DNA of 64,000 bases. Source: Pteria penguin. Its lineage: Eukaryota > Mollusca > Bivalvia > Pterioida > Pteriidae. Position numbers and translations under genes: made by a program. Below the pieces are notes generated by a model. That model saw only the letters and a program-made list of their open reading frames with translations, was not told the origin of the DNA and did no database searches. Position 1 is the stretch's first letter. Every line of letters starts with the position of its first letter. Shown here piece by piece: positions 63,050 through 64,000 of the stretch. The stretch covers positions 18,699,341-18,763,340 of the forward strand of contig CM068583.1 in the NCBI GenBank assembly GCA_035048485.1. Direction: 5' to 3'.

Positions 63050-64000
63050 ATTAACTCGTAGCCTACTCGCTGATAAAATCACTATCCCTACAAACACCAA
63101 CACAGACACCAGGAAGAAGGTAAAACACTGCCATTTAATATCCAATATGTAGCATAGAGCAAGGCTTGATTAAAAGGAAGACAAGCAGATGAACACGGAA
63201 TTACGCTCAACAATTTAAAATATAAGTGCCCTTGCAGGAGCATTTTTTGTAGAAGCACATTTTGTACATGGGGACTGTGTTATCAGGTGCTTTGTATTTC
63301 GAGGTAAAGCCACATTCTGAAACATCTAAAATGATTTCCAAAAATAACTCACCATTCACCTCCAACAAATATAAATACTTCTGGTCGTCTGTTCATTTAA
63401 CAAACATCCAAATACAGAGACGTATATATATATTTCAGTATTACCTGTGAATCAAAATGTTACATGTAATTAAAATTGTTTCTTTACCGTGAAACCAATA
63501 AAAAAAAATACGAAAAATATATGAAAATACATGTACCCGCCCTCTCCCATAAACAGAAATAGAAAGAACTACATTTAATTTAAATGAGTAATAAGTTAAT
63601 GGCCATCAAACCAAATGCACCAAGTCTAGCTAAACTGAAAAGAATCAAGAAAACATGAAATGATATTTTACAGAGCAAAAGCACTCTAATGAAAATATGC
63701 ACGTTCATAAAAAGGGGATATCGAAGTATATGTATTGATGTACTCGTATTGTAATCAAAATCTATAAATTAATGAATAGATAAATAAATAAATTAATTAA
63801 TTGATTATATAAGTAAATAGATAGATAATAAAAGAAAAAAATATTTTGATAAATAAATAAACCTACCATCTTTGCCAAGTATGCACATCTGATGGAATTT
63901 TGTTCCCTCGGAAGAAATAATGCATAACGCATCCAAGTACAAAGTTCATCATCTAGAATCAGAAGAATATAGAAATTATCTGTAAAATGTTTTGTATGGG
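63050..64000. other. Gene-free AT-rich end of the window
   Basis: An AAAT-type run lies at about 63780-63870. No coding sequence was recognised. Confidence 0.4.

Overview
The window looks like AT-rich nuclear DNA of a lophotrochozoan animal, most likely a marine bivalve mollusc. The evidence is: spliced genes with GT-AG introns; tRNA-headed SINEs, a LINE, foldback elements and tandem-repeat-cored elements that recall molluscan genomes; and a gene content (family AA15 LPMO, YHYH-domain protein, Tae4-like amidase fold) that fits molluscs. Species cannot be named from the sequence alone. There is no bacterial or organellar DNA, no CRISPR array and no convincing true tRNA or rRNA gene.

Five spliced genes can be joined by hand with consistent splice phases and no internal stop. 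(1) 3911-6099 (+), three exons: a 104-residue single-pass membrane protein. (2) 14798-16349 (+), three exons: a 344-residue secreted protein with a Tae4/Dae4-type amidase fold (a family of bacterial origin) whose expected nucleophile cysteine is serine, followed by a 150-residue very basic tail containing an internal duplication. (3) 28063-32440 (-), ten exons: a 361-residue signal-peptide, single-TM, coiled-coil and Thr/Glu/Pro-repeat protein that I do not recognise, with a textbook TATA/CRE/CCAAT promoter. (4) 35242-48246 (+), six exons: a 614-residue secreted, probably GPI-anchored protein made of two tandem YHYH-domain cassettes. (5) 52459-57368 (-), three exons: a 424-residue AA15 lytic polysaccharide monooxygenase with a Ser/Thr linker and a C-terminal pair of six-cysteine motifs. 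Genes 4 and 5 are convergent.

Layout: 1-3.9 kb is gene-free with one SINE and a MITE. 6.1-14.8 kb is gene-free with minisatellites and a foldback element. 16.4-28 kb holds a 5'-truncated LINE (18.88-20.3 kb), a 1.24-kb TIR element nested in an older repeat (24.1-25.35 kb) and a CRE-carrying MITE. 32.5-35.2 kb is intergenic. The introns of the YHYH gene hold most of the repeat load: a degenerate tandem array, several SINEs, foldbacks, a 2.2-kb element cored by AGGTCA-rich tandem repeats, and a 35-bp minisatellite. 48.3-52.4 kb has a minisatellite and weak ORFs. 57.4-64 kb is repeat-dominated, including a SINE hit separately by a second SINE and by a CCGG-flanked TIR element.

The genes do not form an operon or an obvious pathway. 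Four of the five probably act at the cell surface or in the secretory route (peptidoglycan-amidase fold, YHYH surface protein, polysaccharide oxidase, ER/Golgi-type membrane protein), which suits mantle, gut or immune tissue. That grouping is inference only.
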